DNA of 11,513 nt from DASQDN01 sp035630195 (GTDB lineage: Bacteria; Acidobacteriota; Terriglobia; Bryobacterales; Bryobacteraceae). The notes under the pieces were generated by a model. The model had not been told where the DNA came from. It saw nothing but the letters and a program-made list of their open reading frames with translations, and did not search any database. The stretch is from NCBI GenBank assembly GCA_035630195.1, contig DASQLD010000345.1, positions 1 to 11,513 on the forward strand, given 5' to 3'. This document shows positions 5,885 through 11,513 of this stretch, piece by piece. Position numbers and translations under genes: made by a program. Each line of letters opens with the position of its first letter. Positions within the stretch are counted from its first letter, which is position 1.

Positions 5885-6976
5885 ATGCAACGTGCTACGG
5901 ATTTCCAATGGTCAGTAAACGCCGACGGCTACGAAATTAGGGTCCATGAAGTCGGCGATCCGCCGGTCCCGCAAAAGTACTTGGTTCCGCGAAAGGTTGC
6001 GGGAACCCACAAAAACGTTAAAGGTGGGTATCGACAAACAGTAATCAATCCGTTGCGGGATGATCCGGCTTTGTTTCGGTCTTTTGCAGATTTGTCGCTG
6101 CATTCCGAAGATATCCGTCGCTTCGCAGACGAACATGGCTGGCTCGGCGTGCCTGAGTCGCGACTGGAGCGCCGGGGCACCGTCGGCGAGGGTATTGTCC
6201 ACTGGCGCGAATGGATGCGGGAAATGCGCCACCTTCTCCGGATCTGGGACGCGATCAAGCAAGAGAATAATCTTGAGTTGCGTAAGTGGTTCGACTGGAA
6301 AACCGAATACCAAGTCGTGTACGCACCGAGTGGGGTGGCTGGAAATGACTACAAACGTCCCATTTCACAGCGGTTGTTGCAGGTTGCATTAGATGGCCCA
6401 ATCGTTGCCGACCGCAATGCGAGCGCGACTCATTTCCGTTACCTCAAGCGCTTCGATCTTATAGATCCCGCGAAGTTGTTTATTCAAGAAGAACTGAACC
6501 ACTGGATTCAGCACCTCCAACTCGAAGTCCGCTTGCTCTGGAATGAGGAGCTCTCGAAACTTCAGGCCGCTTTCGTTCCGGTACACCTGATAGGAGCCTT
6601 GTGGGTGCAATTCCTTACGGCTGTGACGGAAGACCTTTCGTTTCGGAAATGCAATCAGTGCCGACGTTGGTTCAGCGAAGCAGCCCGCGCGGCTAAAGTA
6701 TTTTGCTCCGACGCATGTCGCATGAAAGCTTATCGTCTACGCAAAGCTTCGGGTGACAGTGAACCGATTGTATTGGAACAAGAAGACGACATAACGGACC
6801 CAATCACAACCGAGCGTGTAAAGGAGCTTAATCTCGATGGGGTCACAGTCGAGGAAATTGCTCTTTATTACGATGTTCTAGCCCCCGACGTTGCTCGCCT
6901 GGCGGGTATCGAGTCCTTTGGTTGCGAACTTTACACAGATAACTCTGAAACCAACGAAATAGTTGACACGGGCTAA
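5885..6976 (+). CDS. Island protein with C-terminal CxxC...CxxxC zinc finger (CGNR/DUF6076-like)
   Basis: The 363-residue protein has no enzyme motif I recognise. ATG 5885 is chosen because AAGGA (5873-5877) precedes it by 7 bases; an in-frame TTG at 5864 has no such site. Residues 1-240 are a mixed, tryptophan-rich region (for example HWREWMREMRHLLRIW, LNHWIQHLQLEVRLLW) that looks like a helical globular domain. Residues 254-288 form a compact zinc finger with C256, C259, C274 and C278 (KCNQCRRWF, FCSDACRMKAYRLRK), the arrangement seen in CGNR/DUF6076-like small zinc fingers followed by a basic helix, suggesting nucleic-acid binding. Residues 303-345 (TTERVKELNLDGVTVEEIAL) resemble a helix-turn-helix. 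The gene lies between the divergent excisionase-like gene and the integrase gene (175 bp downstream, same strand), so a regulatory or recombination-accessory role is plausible. The zinc-finger call is good; the function is unknown. Confidence 0.75.
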   Translation: MQRATDFQWSVNADGYEIRVHEVGDPPVPQKYLVPRKVAGTHKNVKGGYRQTVINPLRDDPALFRSFADLSLHSEDIRRFADEHGWLGVPESRLERRGTVGEGIVHWREWMREMRHLLRIWDAIKQENNLELRKWFDWKTEYQVVYAPSGVAGNDYKRPISQRLLQVALDGPIVADRNASATHFRYLKRFDLIDPAKLFIQEELNHWIQHLQLEVRLLWNEELSKLQAAFVPVHLIGALWVQFLTAVTEDLSFRKCNQCRRWFSEAARAAKVFCSDACRMKAYRLRKASGDSEPIVLEQEDDITDPITTERVKELNLDGVTVEEIALYYDVLAPDVARLAGIESFGCELYTDNSETNEIVDTG

Positions 6977-7151
6977 TACTCTCCTGAACCAACATGACGA
7001 TCGGCAAAGGAAATTGAAAAGATGAGGTTTGTTTTCGATGCAAACGGCAGTAGTTAGCCAGCCGCACGTCCGAGAGAATTGGAACTTCAACTGAGCGTGT
7101 CTGAGAGACAGGGGCGTATAGCTTCCGAGCACGACAATCCGGAGAGTTGGG

Positions 7152-8414
7152 ATGAACGGCACAATAACAAAACGTCCGCTAAAAAACGGCGGTCATAGCT
7201 GGGGCTACTCTTTCTTCGCCGGTCGCGACGAGTCAGGAAAGCGGTTGCAAAAAACTCGCTCCGGATTCTCCACTAAACGTGAGGCTGCTGGAGCGATGCG
7301 CACTGCCATTGCGCAGCTCGCGAAAAATGGCAACACGCCGACCGTCGAGTTGACATTCGGGGAATGGATCACGCACTGGTTGAAGGAATACGCTGCACGC
7401 ACGGCATCCCCGAAAACGTTGCAGTCGATGACCGAGCAATCTGTTTATCTCGTTCGCGAACTCGGAGACATGAAACTGACGAAACTTGCGCCGTTACAGG
7501 TTGAAGCCGCGCTACATCGCATTCAGGATCACGGCGGCAAGTCTACAACGGAACATCCCAACGGCCGCCCACTAGCGCCGAAAACAGCGCGTCATATCGC
7601 GTTCTTGCTCCTAAAGTGTATGCGTAAAGCCGTGGGCCTTGAGCTGATTTCGCGTGTGCCTATTTCGGCTGATTACCGGCCACCGAAAGCGGTGCCCAAG
7701 GAACCACCGACGCTCGATCGCGAGCGGATGAACCAACTCTTGCAACGCGCCGCTCGCGGACGATTCTTTGCGCTAGTTGTGCTTGCCTCAGCAACCGGCG
7801 CCCGGCGCGGCGAATTGCTCGCGCTTCAATGGCCTGATATCGACTTCGAGACCGGCGTGCTGAACATAACTAAGTCGCTTGAGGAAACAGACCAAGGCTT
7901 GCGCGTGAAATCTACCAAGTCGGGAAAGCCGCGGCGGTTCGCTGTGCCACGTGAAGCCCTCGAGGCCTTACGTGAGCACCGTCGCGAACAGGACCGCGAG
8001 CGCGAACTGTTTGGCGGCGACTACGAAGACAGCGATCTTGTGTTCGCCCATCCGGACGGAAGCTATTACAAGCCCGACAAGGTGAGCGTCCGGATAACGA
8101 AGATTGCTAAGAAAGCGGGGCTCGCCGGCGTCGGCCTTCACACACTCCGGCATTCACACGCGAGCGAGTTACTCAGCAAAGGCGCGCCGATCCCAACGGT
8201 GGCAAAGCGTCTTGGGCACGCGAATGCCAACGTGACACTTTCGATTTACAGTCACGCGCTCGAGGCGGACGAACTCGCGGCCGCGAAGGTTTGGAATGAC
8301 TCGATGGCTGATGTGATCGAAGCCAACCGGAAGCAGCGCGCAACCGACATGTTAGCGGATGTTAGCGACGAGAGTGCCGGGGATCCGCTCAAGACAATGA
8401 AACAAACGGCTTAG
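7152..8414 (+). CDS. Tyrosine recombinase (phage-type integrase) at tRNA-Arg
   Basis: The 420-residue enzyme is expected to integrate and excise the element by site-specific recombination. ATG 7152 is preceded by GGAGAG (7141-7146), 5 bases away. Residues 1-58 are an arm-site DNA-binding domain (GTITKRPLKNGGHSWGYSF), 65-165 the SAM-like core-binding domain, and 188-385 the catalytic domain. Catalytic residues are visible: R218 in TGARRGELLAL, a beta-hairpin lysine near 253-256 (KSTKSGKPRR), H330 and R333 in LHTLRHSHASELL, H356 in LGHANANVT and the nucleophile Y366 in SIYSH. Length and order are normal for Int of Tn916/phage type, and no defect is seen. The stop codon (8412-8414) lies 3 bases from the CCA end of the convergent tRNA-Arg gene, the classic position for an element inserted in a tRNA 3' end. 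A short TGTCT/AGACA inverted repeat (7098-7110) sits in its leader. Confidence 0.95.
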   Translation: MNGTITKRPLKNGGHSWGYSFFAGRDESGKRLQKTRSGFSTKREAAGAMRTAIAQLAKNGNTPTVELTFGEWITHWLKEYAARTASPKTLQSMTEQSVYLVRELGDMKLTKLAPLQVEAALHRIQDHGGKSTTEHPNGRPLAPKTARHIAFLLLKCMRKAVGLELISRVPISADYRPPKAVPKEPPTLDRERMNQLLQRAARGRFFALVVLASATGARRGELLALQWPDIDFETGVLNITKSLEETDQGLRVKSTKSGKPRRFAVPREALEALREHRREQDRERELFGGDYEDSDLVFAHPDGSYYKPDKVSVRITKIAKKAGLAGVGLHTLRHSHASELLSKGAPIPTVAKRLGHANANVTLSIYSHALEADELAAAKVWNDSMADVIEANRKQRATDMLADVSDESAGDPLKTMKQTA

Positions 8415-8417
8415 AAT

Positions 8418-8460
8418 GGTAGGCGCGGCAGGACTCGAACCTGCGACCCTCTGCTTAGAA
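8418..8460 (-). other. Predicted attachment site (3' half of tRNA-Arg)
   Basis: The integrase gene abuts the tRNA 3' end, so the crossover core is expected within the 3' part of the tRNA, somewhere between the anticodon loop (8456-8462) and the CCA (8418-8420). The tRNA is complete, as when an inserting element restores the 3' end. I searched the window by eye for a second copy and found none, so the exact core cannot be set. Confidence 0.5.
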
Positions 8461-8493
8461 GGCAGATGCTCTATCCACCTGAGCTACGCGCCC
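8418..8493 (-). tRNA. tRNA-Arg (anticodon TCT)
   Basis: The minus strand folds as a complete 76-nt cloverleaf with encoded CCA. The acceptor stem is GGGCGCG/CGCGCCT (the first pair is G-U), the D stem GCTC/GAGC, the anticodon stem TCTGC/GCAGA with loop CTTCTAA, the T arm GCAGG/CCTGC with loop TTCGAGT, and the discriminator A. The anticodon TCT (complement of 8458-8460) decodes AGA/AGG arginine codons. It is intact and convergent with the integrase gene; its 3' end is the presumed insertion target. Upstream on the minus strand a TATGCT (complement of 8516-8521) could be its -10, but no good -35 is visible. Confidence 0.97.
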
Positions 8494-8593
8494 GTGTGCG
8501 TTTCAGCTCCAAGTTAGCATAATCTCTTTATCCGGCAATATCCTGGCACAGAACAATGCAGCGCGGTAGCAGCCTCGCGCGTCAAAGCCGTTA

Positions 8594-9202
8594 GTGGAAC
8601 TGTTCGAATCGAAACTGACGAGTGGCGTGTCGCGACGAGCATTCCTTGTCATGCCATTCGCTTTTGCCGGTCTTATGGCGCTGTCGTCCACTGATGAGCC
8701 GGCGCTTCCGGACGTCGCGGTGGACGGCCTGGGGGACCACGTTACGCTCACTGCGTTTAGCGATTCGGGTGATGCTGGCGAGGAGGTCCGCGTCCGTAGA
8801 CTCCAGAAAACGGAGGAGGAATGGCGCAGGCAATTGACCGCTCCAGAGTTTGCGGTTACTCGTAGGCAGGGCACTGAGCCACCATATACTGGCCGCTATG
8901 ATCGCGATTACAGGAAAGGGATGTATCGATGCGTATGCTGTGGCAACGCGCTGTTCCGCTCTACGGAGAAGTTCGAATCGGGCACGGGCTGGCCAAGTTT
9001 CTGGGCTCCGGCGGCGGAGATGAACCTTCGGACATCGACCACGCGTGTCATGCTGCAGGAGCGCGTAGAAGTATTGTGCAGAAAATGCGACGCGCACTTA
9101 GGCCACGTGTTTCCGGATGGTCCGGCTCCAACGGGGTTGCGCTACTGCATCAACTCTGTGGCGTTGCGATTTGTGGCGGCGAGCAACTCGCGGAGCGAGT
9201 GA
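8594..9202 (+). CDS. msrB: Peptide-methionine (R)-S-oxide reductase with probable Tat signal
   Basis: MsrB reduces the R form of methionine sulfoxide in proteins. The fold is clear: GTGWPSFW (130-137), zinc ligands C113/C116 (CVCC) and C162/C165 (CRKC), DAHLGHVFPDG (166-176) and the catalytic cysteine C185 in RYCINSVAL. The 202 residues exceed the usual 130-150 because of an N-terminal extension of about 70. That extension starts with a twin-arginine-like sequence SRRAFLVMPFAFAGLMAL (13-30), pointing to Tat-dependent export and repair of periplasmic proteins. The start is uncertain: GTG 8594 is the longest, and GTG 8627 would put the twin arginine almost at the N-terminus; neither has a clear ribosome binding site. 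Its 3' end overlaps the convergent DUF2225-like gene by 61 bp. Confidence 0.92.
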   Translation: MELFESKLTSGVSRRAFLVMPFAFAGLMALSSTDEPALPDVAVDGLGDHVTLTAFSDSGDAGEEVRVRRLQKTEEEWRRQLTAPEFAVTRRQGTEPPYTGRYDRDYRKGMYRCVCCGNALFRSTEKFESGTGWPSFWAPAAEMNLRTSTTRVMLQERVEVLCRKCDAHLGHVFPDGPAPTGLRYCINSVALRFVAASNSRSE

Positions 9203-9816
9203 GGGCGGGTGTCGTGCTGCTCGATTAGCGTTTTCTGCCGGCGCAGTACATTCTCGATCACCGGCGGAACATCATCCATGTCCAGCGCTTCCGAGCAAGT
9301 GTACATCGCCAATTCAAATTGGCCCATCCGGCGATGCAGGTCTGCTACGAGCGCATATTCGGAAGCGTGATCTTCGCTGAACGCCTGACCGGCGTGCTTG
9401 CCGCGCTTCCAATATTCGATGGCTTGTTCACGGCAGCGGTTGGCGGCGTAAATGTCGTGTTCGTCATCGCAGACCCAAGAACCGTGCAACGCGCTCCAGC
9501 CCGCGTCGCTGTGCTCCCTAACCTTGTCGAGAATCGCGGCATAGCAAAGAAATTCGCGCGCCTTGGGAGGCATGGTTTCGTCCAGGTACGTTTGCTGGTA
9601 GAGGGCTGTGTGCAGTACCTCGGCGGCCTTGGGATGAGAGACGGAGATGTCAGCGGCGCAGTAGGTGCAATTCCGGCAGGAACTTACCCAGCTTTGTAGA
9701 GTAGAGCGTAGCGGTTCACCCGGCCGAGTATCAAAGTCGGGTGGCTCCACAGCCTCGACTCTAGATTCGGCTGTAATCTCATTTTGTAAGCCGCAAATCG
9801 CGCATTGCACCAGCAT
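9142..9816 (-). CDS. DUF2225-like protein with N-terminal zinc-binding cysteines and TPR-like helices
   Basis: The 224-residue product (from ATG 9816; TTG 9828 would add 4 residues, and neither has a strong ribosome binding site) starts MLVQCAICGLQNE, a CxxC metal site, with a second cysteine group in SSCRNCTYCAADIS, as in the DUF2225 family. The rest is helical: AREFLCYAAILDK, YAANRCREQAIEYWKRGKHA and YALVADLHRRMGQFELAMY resemble tetratricopeptide helices, suggesting protein-protein contacts. No signal peptide is present, so it is probably cytoplasmic. It follows the dehydrogenase gene by about 27 bp on the same strand and is likely co-transcribed with it. Its stop codon (9142-9144) lies opposite the catalytic-cysteine region of msrB. 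The family assignment is from recalled features; the biochemical role is unknown. Confidence 0.8.
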   Translation of the reverse strand: MLVQCAICGLQNEITAESRVEAVEPPDFDTRPGEPLRSTLQSWVSSCRNCTYCAADISVSHPKAAEVLHTALYQQTYLDETMPPKAREFLCYAAILDKVREHSDAGWSALHGSWVCDDEHDIYAANRCREQAIEYWKRGKHAGQAFSEDHASEYALVADLHRRMGQFELAMYTCSEALDMDDVPPVIENVLRRQKTLIEQHDTRPHSLRELLAATNRNATELMQ

Positions 9817-9843
9817 TCTGGTGATCAATATCCCACGAGATGT

Positions 9844-10881
9844 TTATACGGTCAATACGATTTTGGCGGAGCCATCCTTCTTGTGCTCCAGCATATCGAA
9901 GGCTCGCTGAATGTTGTCGAGAGGCATCGCGTGCGTGACGATGGGCGCGAATTTCTTCGAATGCTCACGCAGCATCGCAACCGCAGTCTCGGTCTCGTGG
10001 TTGGAGCGACGAACGTTGTAGAAGACTGCTTCCTTGCGCCGCAGCTCGTGCAAGTCTACAGGAGTGGTAACTCCAGTAGGAATGCCGACAATCACGACGC
10101 GTCCGGCGCTGCGAACAACCTTAATGGACTGATTGACCGTACCGGTTTTCGTAGCGCAATCGAAAGCGATGTCGACGCCGCGCTTACCGGTATCAGACAA
10201 AATCTGTTTGACGGGATCGACTTGCGTGGGATCCAAGACGACATCGGCCCCCATCAGCGAAGCAAGTTCGCGACGTTCCCGCGAAGGCTCCACAGCCCAT
10301 ACGCGTCCGGCTCCGGAAGCCTTTACGGCAGCAATCGTCATCAGACCGATTGGTCCCGTACCGATGATTGCCACCGTGTCTCGGTACTGGATGGGGGCGA
10401 GGACGAGCGAATGAAGAACAACCGCCAGGGGTTCGAACAAAGTGCCAACATTCCAATCCAGCTCTTTGGGGAGAGGCACGAGATTGTGCGCCGGCATGTT
10501 CACGAATTCGCGAAAGAACCCAGGCTCGGGAGGAGTGCTAAAGAATACGATGTTCTCGCAGCAGTTATGGCGCCCGGACCGGCAGAACTCGCAGTGATAG
10601 CAGTATACGGCAGGCTCGAGCATGGCCCGGTCGCCGACCGATAGTCCTGTAACGCCCGTACCGATCTTATGGACCTCGCCGGTAGGCTCATGTCCTAATA
10701 CGATAGGCAGGCGCGGAATCAACTCGCCGACACCGCCATCCTCATAATAATGCAAATCCGATCCGCAGATTCCAACGGAGCGGACCCGTACCTGGACTTG
10801 GCCTGGACCGGGATCCGGGCTGGGCCCCTCAGTTATCCGAAACTGACGAGCCGCGTAAAGTTCGGCGATGCGCATTGTCAC
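9844..10881 (-). CDS. Zinc-dependent medium-chain dehydrogenase (sorbitol/threonine dehydrogenase-like)
   Basis: This 345-residue MDR-superfamily enzyme oxidises a polyol or secondary alcohol with NAD(P). Catalytic zinc ligands are C39 (GICGSDLHYY), H64/E65 (LGHEPTG) and E150 (LFEPLAV). Structural zinc ligands are C94, C97, C100 and C108 (CYHCEFCRSGRHNCCEN). The nucleotide-binding motif is GTGPIGL (174-180), with E198 at the end of the second strand favouring NAD over NADP. The HYYEDGGVG segment and overall sequence resemble sorbitol/L-iditol or xylitol dehydrogenases, but substrate cannot be read from the sequence. The start GTG 10881 overlaps the upstream stop as GTGA, indicating translational coupling; ATG 10875 is a possible alternative. 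No defect is seen. Confidence 0.93.
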   Translation of the reverse strand: MTMRIAELYAARQFRITEGPSPDPGPGQVQVRVRSVGICGSDLHYYEDGGVGELIPRLPIVLGHEPTGEVHKIGTGVTGLSVGDRAMLEPAVYCYHCEFCRSGRHNCCENIVFFSTPPEPGFFREFVNMPAHNLVPLPKELDWNVGTLFEPLAVVLHSLVLAPIQYRDTVAIIGTGPIGLMTIAAVKASGAGRVWAVEPSRERRELASLMGADVVLDPTQVDPVKQILSDTGKRGVDIAFDCATKTGTVNQSIKVVRSAGRVVIVGIPTGVTTPVDLHELRRKEAVFYNVRRSNHETETAVAMLREHSKKFAPIVTHAMPLDNIQRAFDMLEHKKDGSAKIVLTV

Positions 10882-11384
10882 TTCTTGAATAGATTATCGA
10901 ATGCAGTACGCGCGTCGTTGGATGTCCGGATGACGGGCGGCGTAGACGCCTTCGTGCCAGAACCAAGTCCGGCAGAACCCGATGCCGCCTGAGGAGCGCC
11001 ATCGCGCGAGACGGTTACGCGCGGGTTGAACAACTCGCACTGATTCACTTGATCCTTGTAAGGAATACGAGCGGGAATGGGCTTGGTGCACTGAAAACGA
11101 GTGGACGGCTCGAAAAAGGTGCACTGCTTACAGCAATGGAGAGCTACACCGCACTTCGGGCAGGTTCCTTTGAAATCGACATCTGTGGGTAAAGCGACCG
11201 AGCAGCTATAGCAGCGGGAAGCTGCGACAGACTGAACGAGCCGCGGAAGACGGGGCCCGGAGGGATCCTGCATAGTACGAGGACCTCCTGGTCGCGGCGG
11301 CTTCTGGCCATCTTTCCGATCGTTGTTAGGCGAGCGGTCTGAGTCCTGATAGCCGGCTTGCCGGTATTTGCGATCCGCATCCAT
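10878..11384 (-). CDS. Zinc-ribbon protein of unknown function
   Basis: The 168-residue protein has a charged, proline-rich N-terminus (1-50), two cysteine groups and a low-complexity tail. The first group is a zinc ribbon, C58-x2-C61 (RCYSCSV) with C75-x2-C78 (GTCPKCG). The second is C84/C85, C88, C99 and C116 (CCKQCTFFEPSTRFQC, NQCELFNPR), probably another metal site. The C-terminus ends TAFDNLFKK after a Ser/Gly/Ala-rich stretch. It lacks a signal peptide. ATG 11384 has an AAGGAG upstream, but 14 bases away, which is long; no better start is seen. Its stop overlaps the dehydrogenase start (GTGA), so the two are translationally coupled, yet no functional link between them is evident. I do not recognise a named family. 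Confidence 0.8.
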   Translation of the reverse strand: MDADRKYRQAGYQDSDRSPNNDRKDGQKPPRPGGPRTMQDPSGPRLPRLVQSVAASRCYSCSVALPTDVDFKGTCPKCGVALHCCKQCTFFEPSTRFQCTKPIPARIPYKDQVNQCELFNPRVTVSRDGAPQAASGSAGLGSGTKASTPPVIRTSNDARTAFDNLFKK

Positions 11385-11429
11385 AATTACGGATGTATCT
11401 CCTTGATGTTTACGAACAGAAACGCGAAA

Positions 11430-11474
11430 GGGGGGACAGGAACGGCAAAAGTTTTGCCGGTTACTCCACCCCCC
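11430..11474. promoter_or_regulatory. Nested palindrome/hairpin upstream of the zinc-ribbon operon
   Basis: An inner near-perfect palindrome CGGCAAAAGTTTTGCCG (11443-11459, 8-bp arms, one central base) is enclosed by GGGGGG (11430-11435) and CCCCCC (11469-11474). On the minus strand it is followed by the operon leader, and just upstream lies TATAAAAT (complement of 11475-11482), a possible -10 with no clear -35. It could be an operator, an mRNA leader hairpin, or the terminator of a gene lying to the right. The last is weakened by the lack of a long T-run. Confidence 0.4.
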
Positions 11475-11513
11475 ATTTTATAAGAGAATTGCAAGGTCTG
11501 GTGAGCGGGTTGT

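Noticed and set aside
9805..10644. 279-codon plus-strand frame opposite the dehydrogenase gene
   Set aside because: It is antisense to an enzyme with all catalytic motifs intact and has no recognisable protein character.
1..11513. CRISPR array, rRNA or insertion-sequence ends
   Set aside because: No regularly spaced repeats, no rRNA-like sequence and no transposase with terminal inverted repeats were seen.

Overview
The window looks like the junction between an accessory region and a conserved chromosomal segment of a mid-GC soil-type bacterium. An acidobacterial (Acidobacteriota) origin fits the style of the genes, but that is an inference from general impression; there is no rRNA or other strong marker to prove it.

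Positions 1-3130 are a decaying accessory stretch. The 3' part of a small membrane protein runs in from the left edge with one frameshift. It is followed by a small serine recombinase broken by four frameshifts, an apparently intact secreted cysteine-rich protein of unknown function, and a multi-pass membrane protein with one frameshift. Positions 3128-3793 hold no convincing gene, but contain a short tRNA-3'-end-like sequence and an 11-bp inverted repeat.

Positions 3794-8417 form a compact integrative-element core next to a tRNA-Arg(TCT) gene. On the minus strand are a replication helicase with a DnaB-type N-terminal domain joined to a RepA-like ATPase, and a small excisionase/AlpA-like helix-turn-helix protein. 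On the plus strand are a protein with a CxxC...CxxxC zinc finger and a tyrosine integrase whose stop codon lies 3 bases from the encoded CCA end of the tRNA. The arrangement predicts integration into the 3' end of the tRNA. The opposite attachment site was not found, so the element's left end is either outside the window or eroded. The 120-bp gap between the divergent excisionase-like and zinc-finger genes contains two candidate sigma70-type promoters that face each other. Each has one copy of a 12-bp near-identical repeat in its -35/-10 spacer, which suggests a mutually exclusive on/off switch.

Positions 8418-11513 look like ordinary chromosome: the tRNA-Arg gene, a peptide methionine-(R)-sulfoxide reductase with a probable Tat export signal, and a three-gene minus-strand run encoding a zinc-ribbon protein, a zinc-dependent sorbitol/threonine-dehydrogenase-like enzyme and a DUF2225-like zinc/TPR protein. 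msrB and the DUF2225-like gene converge and overlap by 61 bp. A large interrupted hairpin lies upstream of the minus-strand run at the right edge.
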